This document shows, one piece after another, positions 8,508 to 17,647 of a stretch of 64,000 nt of DNA. Position numbers and translations under genes: made by a program. Source of the stretch: Autumnicola sp041679265 (GTDB lineage Bacteria; Bacteroidota; Bacteroidia; Flavobacteriales; Flavobacteriaceae); NCBI RefSeq assembly GCF_041679265.1, contig NZ_JBGFSM010000008.1, forward strand, positions 124,001-188,000, read 5' to 3'. The notes below the pieces were generated by a model that was given only the letters and a program-made list of their open reading frames with translations, ran no database searches and was not told the origin of the DNA. Every line of letters starts with the position of its first letter. Positions within the stretch are counted from its first letter, which is position 1.

Positions 8508-9212
8508 ATGACAGAAACTATAGCAGATCTTTACAGGATTAAGGATAAATTCTACGCGGCAGCAGACTGTATTATTTTTGGTTTTGAAGGCGGCAGGATT
8601 AAATTGCTGCTTTTTCGACGGAGAGTGGAACCTTTAAAAGGGGAGTGGTCCCTTATTGGAAGTTTTATAAGATTAGAGGAAGATGTTTCTGAAGCAGCAA
8701 AAAGGGTGCTTAAAGAGATTACCGGCCTGGAAAATGTGTTTATGGAACAACTGAAGGCTTATGGTAAAGCCAACAGGGATCCGGGTTTCAGGTGTTTGTC
8801 TATAGCCCAATATGCATTGATACGTATAAATGATTATGATGAGGAACTGGTTGAAAAGCATGGTGCCCACTGGTTTGATATAAATGAAGTGCCAGATTTG
8901 GTTTTAGATCATAACCAGATGGTGGCAGATGCTTTGGAGCGTTTAAAACAAAAAGCCAGGTACCAGCCAATTGGATTTGAACTTTTGCCTGAGAAATTCA
9001 CCATTCCGCAATTACAGCAACTTTATGAAGCAATTTACCGGCGGGAACTGGATTCCCGTAATTTCCGGAAAAAACTACTTTCACTAAATGTTTTGATTAA
9101 GCTGGATGAGAAGGATAAAGCTGGTTCTAAAAGAGGTGCGTTTTTATACAAATTCGATCACGAAAATTATCAAAAATTGTTGAAATCCGGCTATAACTTT
9201 GAAATTGCATAG
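8508..9212 (+). CDS. NUDIX-fold transcriptional regulator (NrtR/AraR-like)
   Basis: A 234-residue protein with an N-terminal NUDIX fold (about residues 15-145) and a C-terminal winged helix (about 155-230, starting FELLPEKFTIPQLQQLYEAI). The NUDIX box is degenerate: the REUxEExGU core reads RVLKEITGL, so two catalytic acidic positions are lost. This is the pattern of NUDIX proteins turned into ligand-sensing regulators, as known for NrtR and the Bacteroides arabinose regulator AraR. Its position, divergent from galK with a shared candidate operator between them, argues that it controls sugar genes here. The ligand is unknown; a galactose-pathway metabolite is an inference. Confidence 0.88.
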   Translation: MTETIADLYRIKDKFYAAADCIIFGFEGGRIKLLLFRRRVEPLKGEWSLIGSFIRLEEDVSEAAKRVLKEITGLENVFMEQLKAYGKANRDPGFRCLSIAQYALIRINDYDEELVEKHGAHWFDINEVPDLVLDHNQMVADALERLKQKARYQPIGFELLPEKFTIPQLQQLYEAIYRRELDSRNFRKKLLSLNVLIKLDEKDKAGSKRGAFLYKFDHENYQKLLKSGYNFEIA

Positions 9213-9256
9213 GCAGAGCTAACTTTACCACCTTTTGCATCATAATTAAGAATTCC

Positions 9257-10144
9257 ATGAAAAATAAATTAAACCGAAGACAGGCAATTAAGAATCTCGC
9301 CCTTGGATCTGGAGCATTGAGTCTTGGAGGTTTTTCCTTTGCCTCTGCACAGGATACAGAAAGTGAAAATTTAGAAAAATTAAAAGGGAATGTAAATCAT
9401 TCTGCCTGCCGCTGGTGTTATAATGATATTCCTTTGGAACAGTTTGCGAGGGATTCGGCAGAACTGGGCTTAAAGGGAATCGATCTTTTAAAACCTTCAG
9501 AATGGGATACTGTTGAAAAATATGGCCTGGAATGCTCCATGGCTACAGATGATTTTGCCAATATTGAACATGGCTTTAATAATCCCGATAATCATAAAAA
9601 ATTACAGTCGGCTTATAAACCTCTAATTGATAAAGCTTCGGAGCATGGGATTAAGAACGTGATATGTTTTTCAGGAAATAAAAGGCAGCTGAGCAAAGCC
9701 GAAGGTTTGGAAAATTGTGCTGTTGGCCTTACTCCTTTGTTAAAATACGCCAGCGATAAAAATGTAAACCTGGTGATGGAACTGCTGAACAGTAAGGTGA
9801 ACCATCCCGATTATCAATGTGACCACACCAAATGGGGGGCGGAACTTTGCGAAAAGATGGGGATGGACAATTTTAAGCTGCTTTATGATATTTATCACAT
9901 GCAGATTATGGAAGGAGATGTGATAAGGACCATTACAGATAATCATCAATATATTAATCATTATCATACCGGCGGGGTGCCGGGCCGGCACGAAATAAAT
10001 GATTCCCAGGAATTAAATTATCCTGCCATTGTTAAAGCCATTCTGGGAACAGGTTTTAATGGGTTTATAGCGCAAGAATTTGTGCCCACATATAATGATA
10101 AAATCGCTGCGCTTAAAGAAGGGGTGATGATTTGTGATGTATAA
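9257..10144 (+). CDS. Exported sugar-isomerase-like TIM-barrel protein
   Basis: A 295-residue protein with a twin-arginine-like signal (NRRQAIKNLALGSGALSLGG, then FASA before a probable cleavage site). The mature part belongs to the xylose-isomerase-like TIM barrel family, close to hydroxypyruvate isomerases. Metal-ligand-type segments are visible: VMELLN, LLYDIYHMQIMEGD, HYHTGGVPGRHE and FIAQEFVP. Such exported members are common in Bacteroidota near sugar catabolic genes, but their reactions are rarely known. It begins 44 bases after the NUDIX regulator on the same strand and could be read from the same transcript. Confidence 0.85.
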   Translation: MKNKLNRRQAIKNLALGSGALSLGGFSFASAQDTESENLEKLKGNVNHSACRWCYNDIPLEQFARDSAELGLKGIDLLKPSEWDTVEKYGLECSMATDDFANIEHGFNNPDNHKKLQSAYKPLIDKASEHGIKNVICFSGNKRQLSKAEGLENCAVGLTPLLKYASDKNVNLVMELLNSKVNHPDYQCDHTKWGAELCEKMGMDNFKLLYDIYHMQIMEGDVIRTITDNHQYINHYHTGGVPGRHEINDSQELNYPAIVKAILGTGFNGFIAQEFVPTYNDKIAALKEGVMICDV

Positions 10145-10538
10145 TGTTAAATCCTGCAGTAGGCTATACTTTATAATTCTTATGATGAAATTTTAAAAGT
10201 TGCCCTCCCTATAATTCGAATTCCTGCCGAGTGGTAGTTCATTTTCAATCCATTTTTTTACATTTTCTGCCTTAAACATTGTTTTTACCCCAATTATATC
10301 TCCGTAGAAATAACAATAGAAGGTTAATAATCTATCTTTTTTCAATGTTCTGGTTTTTATCTAAAAACAGGTGATTTCCCCTATAGACCATTCGTTTTTC
10401 TTATGTTAAATTTAGGCTCCTCCTTTATGCAGTGTTGCAGGATAAATTATCTGCAATATTCCTAAAGCCATTTCTCCCCTTCATTTTCAATCATTTCACT
10501 TTGGTCGAATATTCTATGTTTCACCTAAATAAATATTT
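10145..10538. other. Intergenic stretch with no confident gene
   Basis: These 394 bases hold no recognisable RNA gene or strong terminator. The only structure I see is a short minus-strand open frame at 10193-10345, listed separately. The last 40 bases before the esterase gene include a TATGTTTC (10515-10522) that resembles a -7 box, but its spacing to the nearest TTTG is too short to call a promoter. Confidence 0.5.
10193..10345 (-). pseudogene. Possible remnant of a minus-strand gene, about 50 codons
   Basis: A minus-strand frame ends at 10193 and runs back to a TTG at 10345 (an internal ATG lies at 10279), preceded by a stop. The translation ends KAENVKKWIENELPLGRNSN plus a few residues and looks like the hydrophilic C-terminal tail of a larger protein, with TFYCYFYGDIIGVKT before it. 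There is no good start or ribosome site. It may be the decayed end of a lost gene, a small unknown protein, or chance. I recognise no family. Confidence 0.2.
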
Positions 10539-12563
10539 ATGAAAAAGATTAATTACAATTTTCTGGCATTTGCCTTTGTGGCTCTTCTTTTCTCTTCGTG
10601 TAGTAAAGAAGATGGAAATGAAAAAACCAGTGAGAACTTTGCCAGATTATCATTTAGTACCGCTTTAAACCAAATGTTGGATAAACAAAGCACTTTTAAA
10701 AATCATCTTGATGATGTTCCGGATTGTATTAATGGGGAACCCGCATATGTGCAGGTAGCATTGCAGGATTCCGATGGCAACTGGGTAGCCGGTGAAGATG
10801 GTGATGAAGACAATTTTATTGAAATTCCTGTTCTTTATGATGAAGAGGAAGATGCCTGGTTCACAGATTATTCTATGGAGCTTGAGTTACCTGAAGGAAT
10901 TTACACCCTCGAATATTTTGGGGTATTAACAGAAGATTATGAGGTATTATGGATTGCACCCCGGGAAAATGATGAATATGGCCCCGTAAGCTTCCAGGAT
11001 TATGTAGATGAACCTTTACCAATTTCAATAAATCTTGGGAATGGCGTTAAAAAATATGTGAATGTGGAAGTTATTTGTTACGATAATCGCCTTGTAAATC
11101 AATATGGATATCTGTTTTTTGATATTGAGAGCACACAAGTAATAAACTTTTGTGTTTTCGGTAATTATTGTGCTGAAAATGGTCGCCACTATCCCGCTAA
11201 TTTTCGATTAGATGTGTGGACCTATAGTGGAGATCCTGATGCTCCAATGGGAACTCCATTATTTGACGAAAACAACCCCTATATAAACGTGGTGGGAACA
11301 AATAACTATGGTGATGTTTATGCTGAACCATTATGTATAACCCTGCCCAATACAGCGGGTGAAGATTTATATTATGCGGAAATTTCTCTGATCGACTTTA
11401 ATAGTGGAGAGACCGAAGGAGAAATCATTAGGAGCGGAGTATTTAGTGATGAGGATGTCATGGAATTATATAGTGATGCAGAAAATACCGATTATTATCA
11501 TTTTCAGCAGGGAGAATGCTTAGCCGGTGATACTCCGGCCTTACTGCAGGAAGGCAGCGGCCTGGGCCTGGAATTTGAGCCCGAAGGACCCGCTCCAGAT
11601 TGGGGACCAACCATAACAGATCCTATGTTGGTTGTTATTGAGCAATTGCTCAGTTACAATGTGCCACCTCTTTATACGCTAACAGCAGAAGAAGCCCGGC
11701 AGCAGCCAAGTTTTGCAACTGCATTAATGGATGTTATGGAAGAACATAACATCCCTGCTCAAAATACAAATGTAGATACCACAGGTGTTTCTATTCCGGT
11801 TGAAGGAGGACAGATTCATGGCAGGATCTATACACCCGATTCCGGCAGGGATTCATATCCTGTTATTGTTTATTTTCACGGTGGTGGCTGGGTAATTGCA
11901 GGAATTGATACTTATGATGCTTCTATCCGTGCCCTGGCAAATAAGGCAGATGCTATAGTGGTGGCGGTGGCATACAGGCAGGCGCCGGAATATAAGTTTC
12001 CAACTGCCAATAATGATGCTTACGAGGCTTACTTGTGGACTTTGGATAATGCTGAATCCTTTAATGGAGATAGCGATAATGTTGCAGTGGTAGGTGAAAG
12101 TGCAGGCGGTAACCTTGCTGCAGGGGTGAGTTTAATGGCCAGGAACAACGGAGTGCAACTTCCTGTTCATCAGACGCTTATTTATCCTATTGCAAATGAT
12201 AATTTTAGTACAGCCTCTTATTTAGAGTATCAAAATGCGGTACCGTTAAACAGGCCTTTAATGATGTGGTTCTTTGATAAATATCTTAATTCTCCTTCAG
12301 AAGGTGATAACCCGTTAATTTCTCTTGTGGAAGCAGATTTGAGCGGTTTACCATCAACCACAGTGATAAGTGCCGAGATTGACCCGCTGCAGAGCGAAGG
12401 TAGACAACTGGCGCAGGAACTACAGAGGGCAGGTGTGCAAACAACTTATGAACTTTTTACCGGGGTAACGCATGAATTCTTTGGAATGGCAGCTGTGGTA
12501 CCACAGGCAGAGGAAGCTCAAAATTTGGTAGCTTCAGAATTAAGGGAAGCATTTAATAATTAG
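10539..12563 (+). CDS. Lipoprotein with unknown N-terminal region and C-terminal HSL-type esterase
   Basis: A 674-residue protein with a lipoprotein signal (LLFSSC, acylated Cys about residue 21). Residues about 30-380 are strongly acidic, contain paired cysteines, and match nothing I can name. Residues about 390-670 are an alpha/beta hydrolase of the hormone-sensitive-lipase family: HGGGW oxyanion loop, GESAGG nucleophile elbow with Ser521, the SAEIDPL segment with the catalytic Asp, and GVTHEFF with the catalytic His. It is therefore probably a surface or periplasmic carboxylesterase. The acidic front half could anchor, bind substrate or bind metal; that is a guess. It stands alone, with a strong terminator after it. 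Confidence 0.85.
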   Translation: MKKINYNFLAFAFVALLFSSCSKEDGNEKTSENFARLSFSTALNQMLDKQSTFKNHLDDVPDCINGEPAYVQVALQDSDGNWVAGEDGDEDNFIEIPVLYDEEEDAWFTDYSMELELPEGIYTLEYFGVLTEDYEVLWIAPRENDEYGPVSFQDYVDEPLPISINLGNGVKKYVNVEVICYDNRLVNQYGYLFFDIESTQVINFCVFGNYCAENGRHYPANFRLDVWTYSGDPDAPMGTPLFDENNPYINVVGTNNYGDVYAEPLCITLPNTAGEDLYYAEISLIDFNSGETEGEIIRSGVFSDEDVMELYSDAENTDYYHFQQGECLAGDTPALLQEGSGLGLEFEPEGPAPDWGPTITDPMLVVIEQLLSYNVPPLYTLTAEEARQQPSFATALMDVMEEHNIPAQNTNVDTTGVSIPVEGGQIHGRIYTPDSGRDSYPVIVYFHGGGWVIAGIDTYDASIRALANKADAIVVAVAYRQAPEYKFPTANNDAYEAYLWTLDNAESFNGDSDNVAVVGESAGGNLAAGVSLMARNNGVQLPVHQTLIYPIANDNFSTASYLEYQNAVPLNRPLMMWFFDKYLNSPSEGDNPLISLVEADLSGLPSTTVISAEIDPLQSEGRQLAQELQRAGVQTTYELFTGVTHEFFGMAAVVPQAEEAQNLVASELREAFNN

Positions 12564-12590
12564 TATGAATAAATTCTAATTCCTTAAACA

Positions 12591-12627
12591 AAAAAGAGGC
12601 TGCCCTTCCAAAGCAGCCTCTTTTTTT
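12591..12627. terminator. Bidirectional terminator between esterase lipoprotein and nrdJ
   Basis: The arms GAGGCTGC (12596-12603) and GCAGCCTC (12613-12620) form a perfect 8-bp stem with A5 on one side and T7 on the other, positioned to end both convergent transcripts. Confidence 0.88.
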
Positions 12628-12648
12628 GATTAACACTTAAAATTAAAA

Positions 12649-15204
12649 TTATCCGCATTTGGAAGACCCACAGTCTTTACAGGTAAGGCAACCTTCCTGA
12701 TAAATTAAACTGGTGGAATTACAATTATTACATTTTTCTTTCCTGGCAACAGTACCATCGGCAATATAGCGTTTAAGAGCCCTTGCCACCCCGTTTTTCC
12801 AGGTATTGATAGACTCGGTATCAAGTTGAAGGCTGGCGATAAGGTCTACTACTTTTTCTATAGACATGCCGTGCCTGAGCGTACTGGAAATCAATTTCGC
12901 GTAGTTCCAAAATTCCGGGTTAAATTTATGCGAAAGCCCTTCAATAGTGGTTTTATATCCTCTTTTATTTTGATACTGAAAATCATACCTGGACGTACCA
13001 TCTTCGTTCCTGTTTTTGATAATAAGCCCTTCGTTCACCCAGCGAGGGATCAGGATTCCGTCTTCATCATCCGCAAAACCGGTAAAGATTTCGTAGGGGC
13101 GGTCATCAATAAGCCCTATAAAAGCTATCCATTTATCCTTATTATTCTGGAAACGCACTACGTCGGCTTTTAAAACCTGGGGCCGTTTTGTAGGAAAAAC
13201 GGAAGTGCCTTCTTCCTGCTCTTCTTCTTTCTTTTCCTCATTAGAAATTAACACCCCGGAGCGGGATCCATCGCGGTACACCGTAACTCCTTTACATCCT
13301 GCCTGCCATGCTTGAAGATATAAGCGACCCACTAACTCTTCAGTAGCGTCATTAGGTAAATTTATAGTGACACTTATTGAATGATCTACCCATTTTTGAA
13401 CGGCACCCTGCATTTTTACTTTGCTTAGCCAGTCTACATCATTAGAAGTTGCCTGATAATAAGGAGAGTTTTTTACCAGTTTGTCTAGCTCTTCCTGGGA
13501 ATAATTTTTTGTAGTATCGTGGCCTTTTGCCTTCATCCATTGTTTAAAACGATGATGGAAAACCACATATTCTTCCCAGGAATCTCCCACTTCATCCACA
13601 AAATCTACGCGTACATCCTTATCATTAGGATTTACTTTTCTTCTTCTCTTATAGACCGGAAGAAAAACCGGCTCAATACCAGAAGAAGTTTGCGTCATTA
13701 GGCTGGTAGTTCCGGTGGGAGCAATGGTTAAAAGAGCAATATTCCGCCTCCCGTACTCCAGCATATCATAATACAGTTTTTCATCAGCCTCTTTAAGCCG
13801 CTGTATAAAGGGATTTTCTTTTTCCCTGTCGGAATCAAAAATGCTGAAAGCGCCTCGTTCTTTGGCAGTGTCTACAGAAGCCCGGTAAGCCGCCAGCGCC
13901 AGTTTTTTATGAATATCTACAGAAAAATCAACTCCTTCTTTACTGCCGTATTTAAGGCCAAGGCCAGCAAGCATATCGCCTTCTGCAGTAATCCCTATTC
14001 CTGTTCTGCGGCCTTCCTGAGCTTTATTCCTAATGTTTAGCCAAAGATTTCTCTCCACCCCTTTTATATCAAGGTTCTCGGGATCGGCATCAATTTTAGC
14101 CAGGATACCATCTATCTTTTCCAGCTCCAGGTCAATAATGTCATCCATAATTCTTTGGGCGGCTTCAATATGTTTACTGAAAAGCTCGTAGTTAAAAGAG
14201 GCATTTTCAGTAAAAGGTTCTTCTACATAAGAGAACAAATTAATGGCCAGCAGGCGGCAGGAATCGTAAGGACAAAGCGGAATCTCGCCACATGGGTTAG
14301 TAGAAACAGTCTTGTACCCAAGATCTGCATAACAATCCGGCACCGATTCGTTAATTACTGTATCCCAGAATAAAATTCCAGGTTCAGCCGATTGCCATGC
14401 GTTATGAACAATCTTTTTCCAAAGCTTTTCAGCTTCAATATCTTTTACATTTACGGGATTTTCGCTGTGAATTGGATACTTCTGGGTGTAGGAGCTGTTA
14501 TTTTTGACGGCTTTCATAAATTCGTCATCAATCCTTACCGATACGTTGGCACCGGTCACTTTTCCCTGCTCCATTTTAGCATCAATAAAATCTTCAGCAT
14601 CGGGATGATTAATGGAGACGGAAAGCATTAAAGCTCCTCTTCGTCCATCCTGGGCGACTTCGCGGGTAGAGTTGGAATAGCGCTCCATAAACGGGACAAT
14701 TCCCGTAGAGGTTAAAGCAGAATTTTTTACCGGGGAACCTTTGGGGCGAATATGGGAGAGGTCGTGGCCCACCCCGCCACGGCGTTTCATCAATTGCACC
14801 TGTTCCTGATCTATCTTCATGATACCTCCGTACGAGTCTGAGTCGCCTTCATTTCCAATTACAAAACAGTTGGACAGGGAGGCGATTTGGTAAGGATTGC
14901 CAATACCGGCCATTGGGCTCCCCTGAGGCACAATGTATTTAAAGTCCTTAATGAGCTCAAAAACTTCATCTTCGGTCATAGGATTGGGATAACGCTGCTC
15001 GATTCTCGCAATTTCTTTAGCGATTCGCCTGTGCATATCGTTGGGAGTAAGTTCATAAATATTGCCAAAAGAATCTTTAAGAGCATATTTATTGACCCAG
15101 ACGCGGGCGGCAAGGTCATCTCCTTTAAAGTATTTTACAGAAGCTTTAAATGCCTCTTCCTGGGAATAGGTTTTAGGAGCCGTTGATTTTGCTTGTACTG
15201 GCAT
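12649..15204 (-). CDS. nrdJ: Adenosylcobalamin-dependent (class II) ribonucleotide reductase
   Basis: An 851-residue class II reductase that makes deoxyribonucleotides using an adenosylcobalamin radical. Visible features: the SNCFVIGN segment with active-site Cys113, the GGVGHDLSHIRPKGSPV block, and the radical-site loop STNPCGEIPL with Cys305. A C-terminal zinc ribbon (CNNCNSTSLI, then CLTCKDCGSSKCG) would carry the disulfide-exchange cysteines. Length and the C-terminal ribbon match the NrdJ form common in Bacteroidota. It works as a single chain, so no nrdB partner is needed. The organism would need cobalamin by synthesis or uptake; no cobalamin riboswitch is recognisable upstream. Confidence 0.95.
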   Translation of the reverse strand: MPVQAKSTAPKTYSQEEAFKASVKYFKGDDLAARVWVNKYALKDSFGNIYELTPNDMHRRIAKEIARIEQRYPNPMTEDEVFELIKDFKYIVPQGSPMAGIGNPYQIASLSNCFVIGNEGDSDSYGGIMKIDQEQVQLMKRRGGVGHDLSHIRPKGSPVKNSALTSTGIVPFMERYSNSTREVAQDGRRGALMLSVSINHPDAEDFIDAKMEQGKVTGANVSVRIDDEFMKAVKNNSSYTQKYPIHSENPVNVKDIEAEKLWKKIVHNAWQSAEPGILFWDTVINESVPDCYADLGYKTVSTNPCGEIPLCPYDSCRLLAINLFSYVEEPFTENASFNYELFSKHIEAAQRIMDDIIDLELEKIDGILAKIDADPENLDIKGVERNLWLNIRNKAQEGRRTGIGITAEGDMLAGLGLKYGSKEGVDFSVDIHKKLALAAYRASVDTAKERGAFSIFDSDREKENPFIQRLKEADEKLYYDMLEYGRRNIALLTIAPTGTTSLMTQTSSGIEPVFLPVYKRRRKVNPNDKDVRVDFVDEVGDSWEEYVVFHHRFKQWMKAKGHDTTKNYSQEELDKLVKNSPYYQATSNDVDWLSKVKMQGAVQKWVDHSISVTINLPNDATEELVGRLYLQAWQAGCKGVTVYRDGSRSGVLISNEEKKEEEQEEGTSVFPTKRPQVLKADVVRFQNNKDKWIAFIGLIDDRPYEIFTGFADDEDGILIPRWVNEGLIIKNRNEDGTSRYDFQYQNKRGYKTTIEGLSHKFNPEFWNYAKLISSTLRHGMSIEKVVDLIASLQLDTESINTWKNGVARALKRYIADGTVARKEKCNNCNSTSLIYQEGCLTCKDCGSSKCG

Positions 15205-15763
15205 ACATTTTTAGATTTTTGGGATTAGTAATTCTGGTAAAAGACGAATGTAAATGTAGGTAAGAAATTAATATGTTCTCAAATATTTCTTTTTAAAGTT
15301 ATCAAGAAAAAGTTGTTAATAAGCTTATTTTCAGCACAATAAAAATTTATTAACAACAAAAAGTTGACAAATAATTAAAATAAATAAGGAAGTAGAAAAA
15401 ACTAAAGAAGTGTAGCAGAATTTCAGAAAATAAAAAAGAGGCTGATTGAAATTTCAATCAGCCTGCTTTGAATTAACACCTATGAAAATTCAAAATAAAA
15501 ACTTTATTCTGTTGTTAAATTAAAAGAGATAACTCCTCAAATTCATTGCCCCATTTTCATTGGAGGTAGGGTAATATCTTTTAGAAAAGTAGATCAATAT
15601 CTTTATTTCCTGAACATTTCAATTTAAAAAACCAATATAGGAACTTTTTTTCTGGTATCCATAAAAAATTACAAGTATCATCTATAATTAATAACTTGGC
15701 GGCCAATCGAACATTTTTGCAGAAATATATTAAATATATTAAGGAGAATAAAGGAAGTACCTA
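15205..15763. other. 559-base intergenic region with a perfect palindromic hairpin
   Basis: This AT-rich stretch separates the divergent nrdJ and pgmB genes. It contains the nrdJ promoter side, which has no clear NrdR box. It also holds a perfect 26-base palindrome at 15439-15464 followed on the minus strand by a T-run, and next to it a TTAACACCTA motif discussed under findings. No protein gene longer than about 15 codons is convincing. A small minus-strand transcript ending at the hairpin is possible. Confidence 0.5.
15432..15464 (-). terminator. Perfect hairpin with minus-strand T-run
   Basis: AGGCTGATTGAAA (15439-15451) pairs perfectly with TTTCAATCAGCCT (15452-15464). The run of six A on its plus-strand left side gives a T-run after the hairpin on the minus strand, so it looks like an intrinsic terminator for minus-strand transcription. 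No annotated gene feeds into it from the right. Confidence 0.6.
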
Positions 15764-16426
15764 ATGATGGAGCATCGCAGAGGAGTAATTTTTGATCTGG
15801 ATGGAGTACTGGTGGATACCACAGGCTTACAATTCCTGGCATGGAGGAAAACAGCCAATGCTCTTGGAATTGATTTTTCAGAAGAACAAAATGAGGAATT
15901 AAAAGGTATTAGCAGGGAAGATTGCTTCCATAAAATCCTATCCTGGGGCAATGTAAAACTTTCAGATGAAGACTTCCGGGAGTATATAAAAGTCAAAAAC
16001 CAATACTACCTTACTTATATTGAAAGTATGGATCAATCTGTGATTTTTCCAGGAGTTTTGGAATTGTTAGGGTTGCTTGAAGAAGAAGAGATTCCCTTTG
16101 CGCTGGGATCTGCGAGTAAGAGTGGTGCTATAATATTGAAGAAATTAGGTTTATTCTCAAAGTTTAAAGCGGTAGTGGATGGAAATGATGTTAAAAACGG
16201 TAAACCAGATCCGGAAATATTCCTTTTAGCAGCAAAAAAATTGAATTGTAAACCTTCTTCCTGTATGGTTTTTGAAGATTCCTTAGCAGGCATAAAGGCA
16301 GCAAACCTCGCAGGCATGTGGAGTATTGGAGTGGGGAATAGGGGGTTACTTTCAGTAGCCCACTTTACCTTTAATGATCTTACGGAAGTTCACAGAAGAT
16401 TTGTAATGGATTTTCCGGCCGTTTAA
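15764..16426 (+). CDS. pgmB: HAD-superfamily beta-phosphoglucomutase
   Basis: A 220-residue HAD phosphotransferase. The motif FDLDGVLVDTT supplies nucleophile Asp11 and acid/base Asp13. The cap has the beta-PGM-like LKGISREDC, and later motifs are GSASKSG and KPDPEIF with FEDSLAGIKAA. The enzyme converts beta-glucose 1-phosphate to glucose 6-phosphate, usually downstream of a maltose or trehalose phosphorylase; none is in the window. A purine-rich AAAGGAAG 8 bases before the first ATG is one of the few Shine-Dalgarno-like sites here. A second ATG at 15767 could also serve. Confidence 0.85.
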   Translation: MMEHRRGVIFDLDGVLVDTTGLQFLAWRKTANALGIDFSEEQNEELKGISREDCFHKILSWGNVKLSDEDFREYIKVKNQYYLTYIESMDQSVIFPGVLELLGLLEEEEIPFALGSASKSGAIILKKLGLFSKFKAVVDGNDVKNGKPDPEIFLLAAKKLNCKPSSCMVFEDSLAGIKAANLAGMWSIGVGNRGLLSVAHFTFNDLTEVHRRFVMDFPAV

Positions 16427-16643
16427 TTCCGGAGATAGGCTGGTTTTATCTAAATTTTCTGAAATAATAGAAGGAGTGGGTGAATTAACTTTTTCTGCGA
16501 ATTCCTGATAATTCAGAACTAAAAATCATAAAACTTTAAAAAGCTATGGTTAAAATTGTTCAAATTTGTTAGTTATTAACCGAAAACGATTTAGTTTTTT
16601 ATTAAATTAGGTTATATTGAATAATTAAAATAGCTTTGGCTTA

Positions 16644-17630
16644 ATGTCAAAGAAAATCAACACAATAGGAGTATTAACTTCAGGAGGTGATGCTCCGGGA
16701 ATGAACGCAGCAATACGGGCAGTGGTAAGGGCCTGCTCATATTACAATCTAAATTGTAAGGGAGTTTACCGTGGCTACCAGGGACTTATAGAAGGAGACC
16801 TGGAAGAGCTAAATGCCAGGTCTGTAAGAAATATAATAAATAAAGGAGGAACCTTTCTCAAATCTACCCGGTCAGAAGAATTTAAAACCAAAGAAGGCCG
16901 TGCCAAAGCACGGGAGCAGCTGGAAAAGGCAGGAGTAGATGCCCTTATTGTTATTGGGGGCGATGGAACTTTTACCGGAGGAGTTCATTTTTTTGATGAA
17001 TTTCGTTTTCCTATTGTAGGAATTCCAGCAACCATAGATAATGATATTAATGGCACGGATTATACCCTGGGATATGATACCGCACTAAATACAGTAGTGG
17101 AGGCCATAGATAAAATAAGGGACACCGCTAGTTCTCATAATAGGCTATTTCTGGTGGAGGTCATGGGCCGCGATGCCGGAGATATTGCCTTAAATAGCGG
17201 GATTGGCGCGGGAGCTGAAGAAATATTGATTCCGGAAGAAAGCGCAGGGGTAGAAAGGTTACTGGAATCGCTGCATAAAAGCAAGAAATCCGGAAAAACA
17301 TCTAGCATAATCGTAGTGGCTGAAGGAGAAAAAAGCGGCAAGAATATTTTTGAACTGGCCGATTTTATTCACGAGCAGGATGCAGATTATGATATACGGG
17401 TTTCGGTACTTGGCCATATTCAGAGAGGCGGCTCACCAAGCTGTTTTGACCGTGTTCTTGCCAGTAAGCTGGGAGTTGGGGCGGTAGAAGCCTTACTGGA
17501 TGGCCGCACCAAAGTTATGATAGGATTCCATCATCAAAAAGTGGTTAGAATTCCACTGGAAGATGCTATAAAAGGAGATTCAAAAATAGATAAAGAATTA
17601 AGAAGGGTGGCAGACATCACTTCGGTTTAA
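16644..17630 (+). CDS. pfkA: ATP-dependent 6-phosphofructokinase
   Basis: A glycolytic kinase of 328 residues phosphorylating fructose 6-phosphate. It carries the N-terminal GVLTSGGDAPGMNAAIRA, the nucleotide loop GGDGTF in which Gly108 marks ATP rather than pyrophosphate use, the catalytic PATIDNDI (Asp132), the substrate loop VEVMGRDAGD, and the late GHIQRGGSP. Length matches bacterial group I PfkA. The gap gene follows after 17 bases, so the pair forms a glycolytic operon. It has its own upstream region of about 215 bases. Confidence 0.96.
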   Translation: MSKKINTIGVLTSGGDAPGMNAAIRAVVRACSYYNLNCKGVYRGYQGLIEGDLEELNARSVRNIINKGGTFLKSTRSEEFKTKEGRAKAREQLEKAGVDALIVIGGDGTFTGGVHFFDEFRFPIVGIPATIDNDINGTDYTLGYDTALNTVVEAIDKIRDTASSHNRLFLVEVMGRDAGDIALNSGIGAGAEEILIPEESAGVERLLESLHKSKKSGKTSSIIVVAEGEKSGKNIFELADFIHEQDADYDIRVSVLGHIQRGGSPSCFDRVLASKLGVGAVEALLDGRTKVMIGFHHQKVVRIPLEDAIKGDSKIDKELRRVADITSV

Positions 17631-17647
17631 ATTTTAAAAATAGAAAA

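Noticed and set aside
15205..15438. Cobalamin riboswitch upstream of the B12-dependent nrdJ
   Set aside because: No B12-box-like sequence or suitable multi-stem structure is visible in the upstream region.
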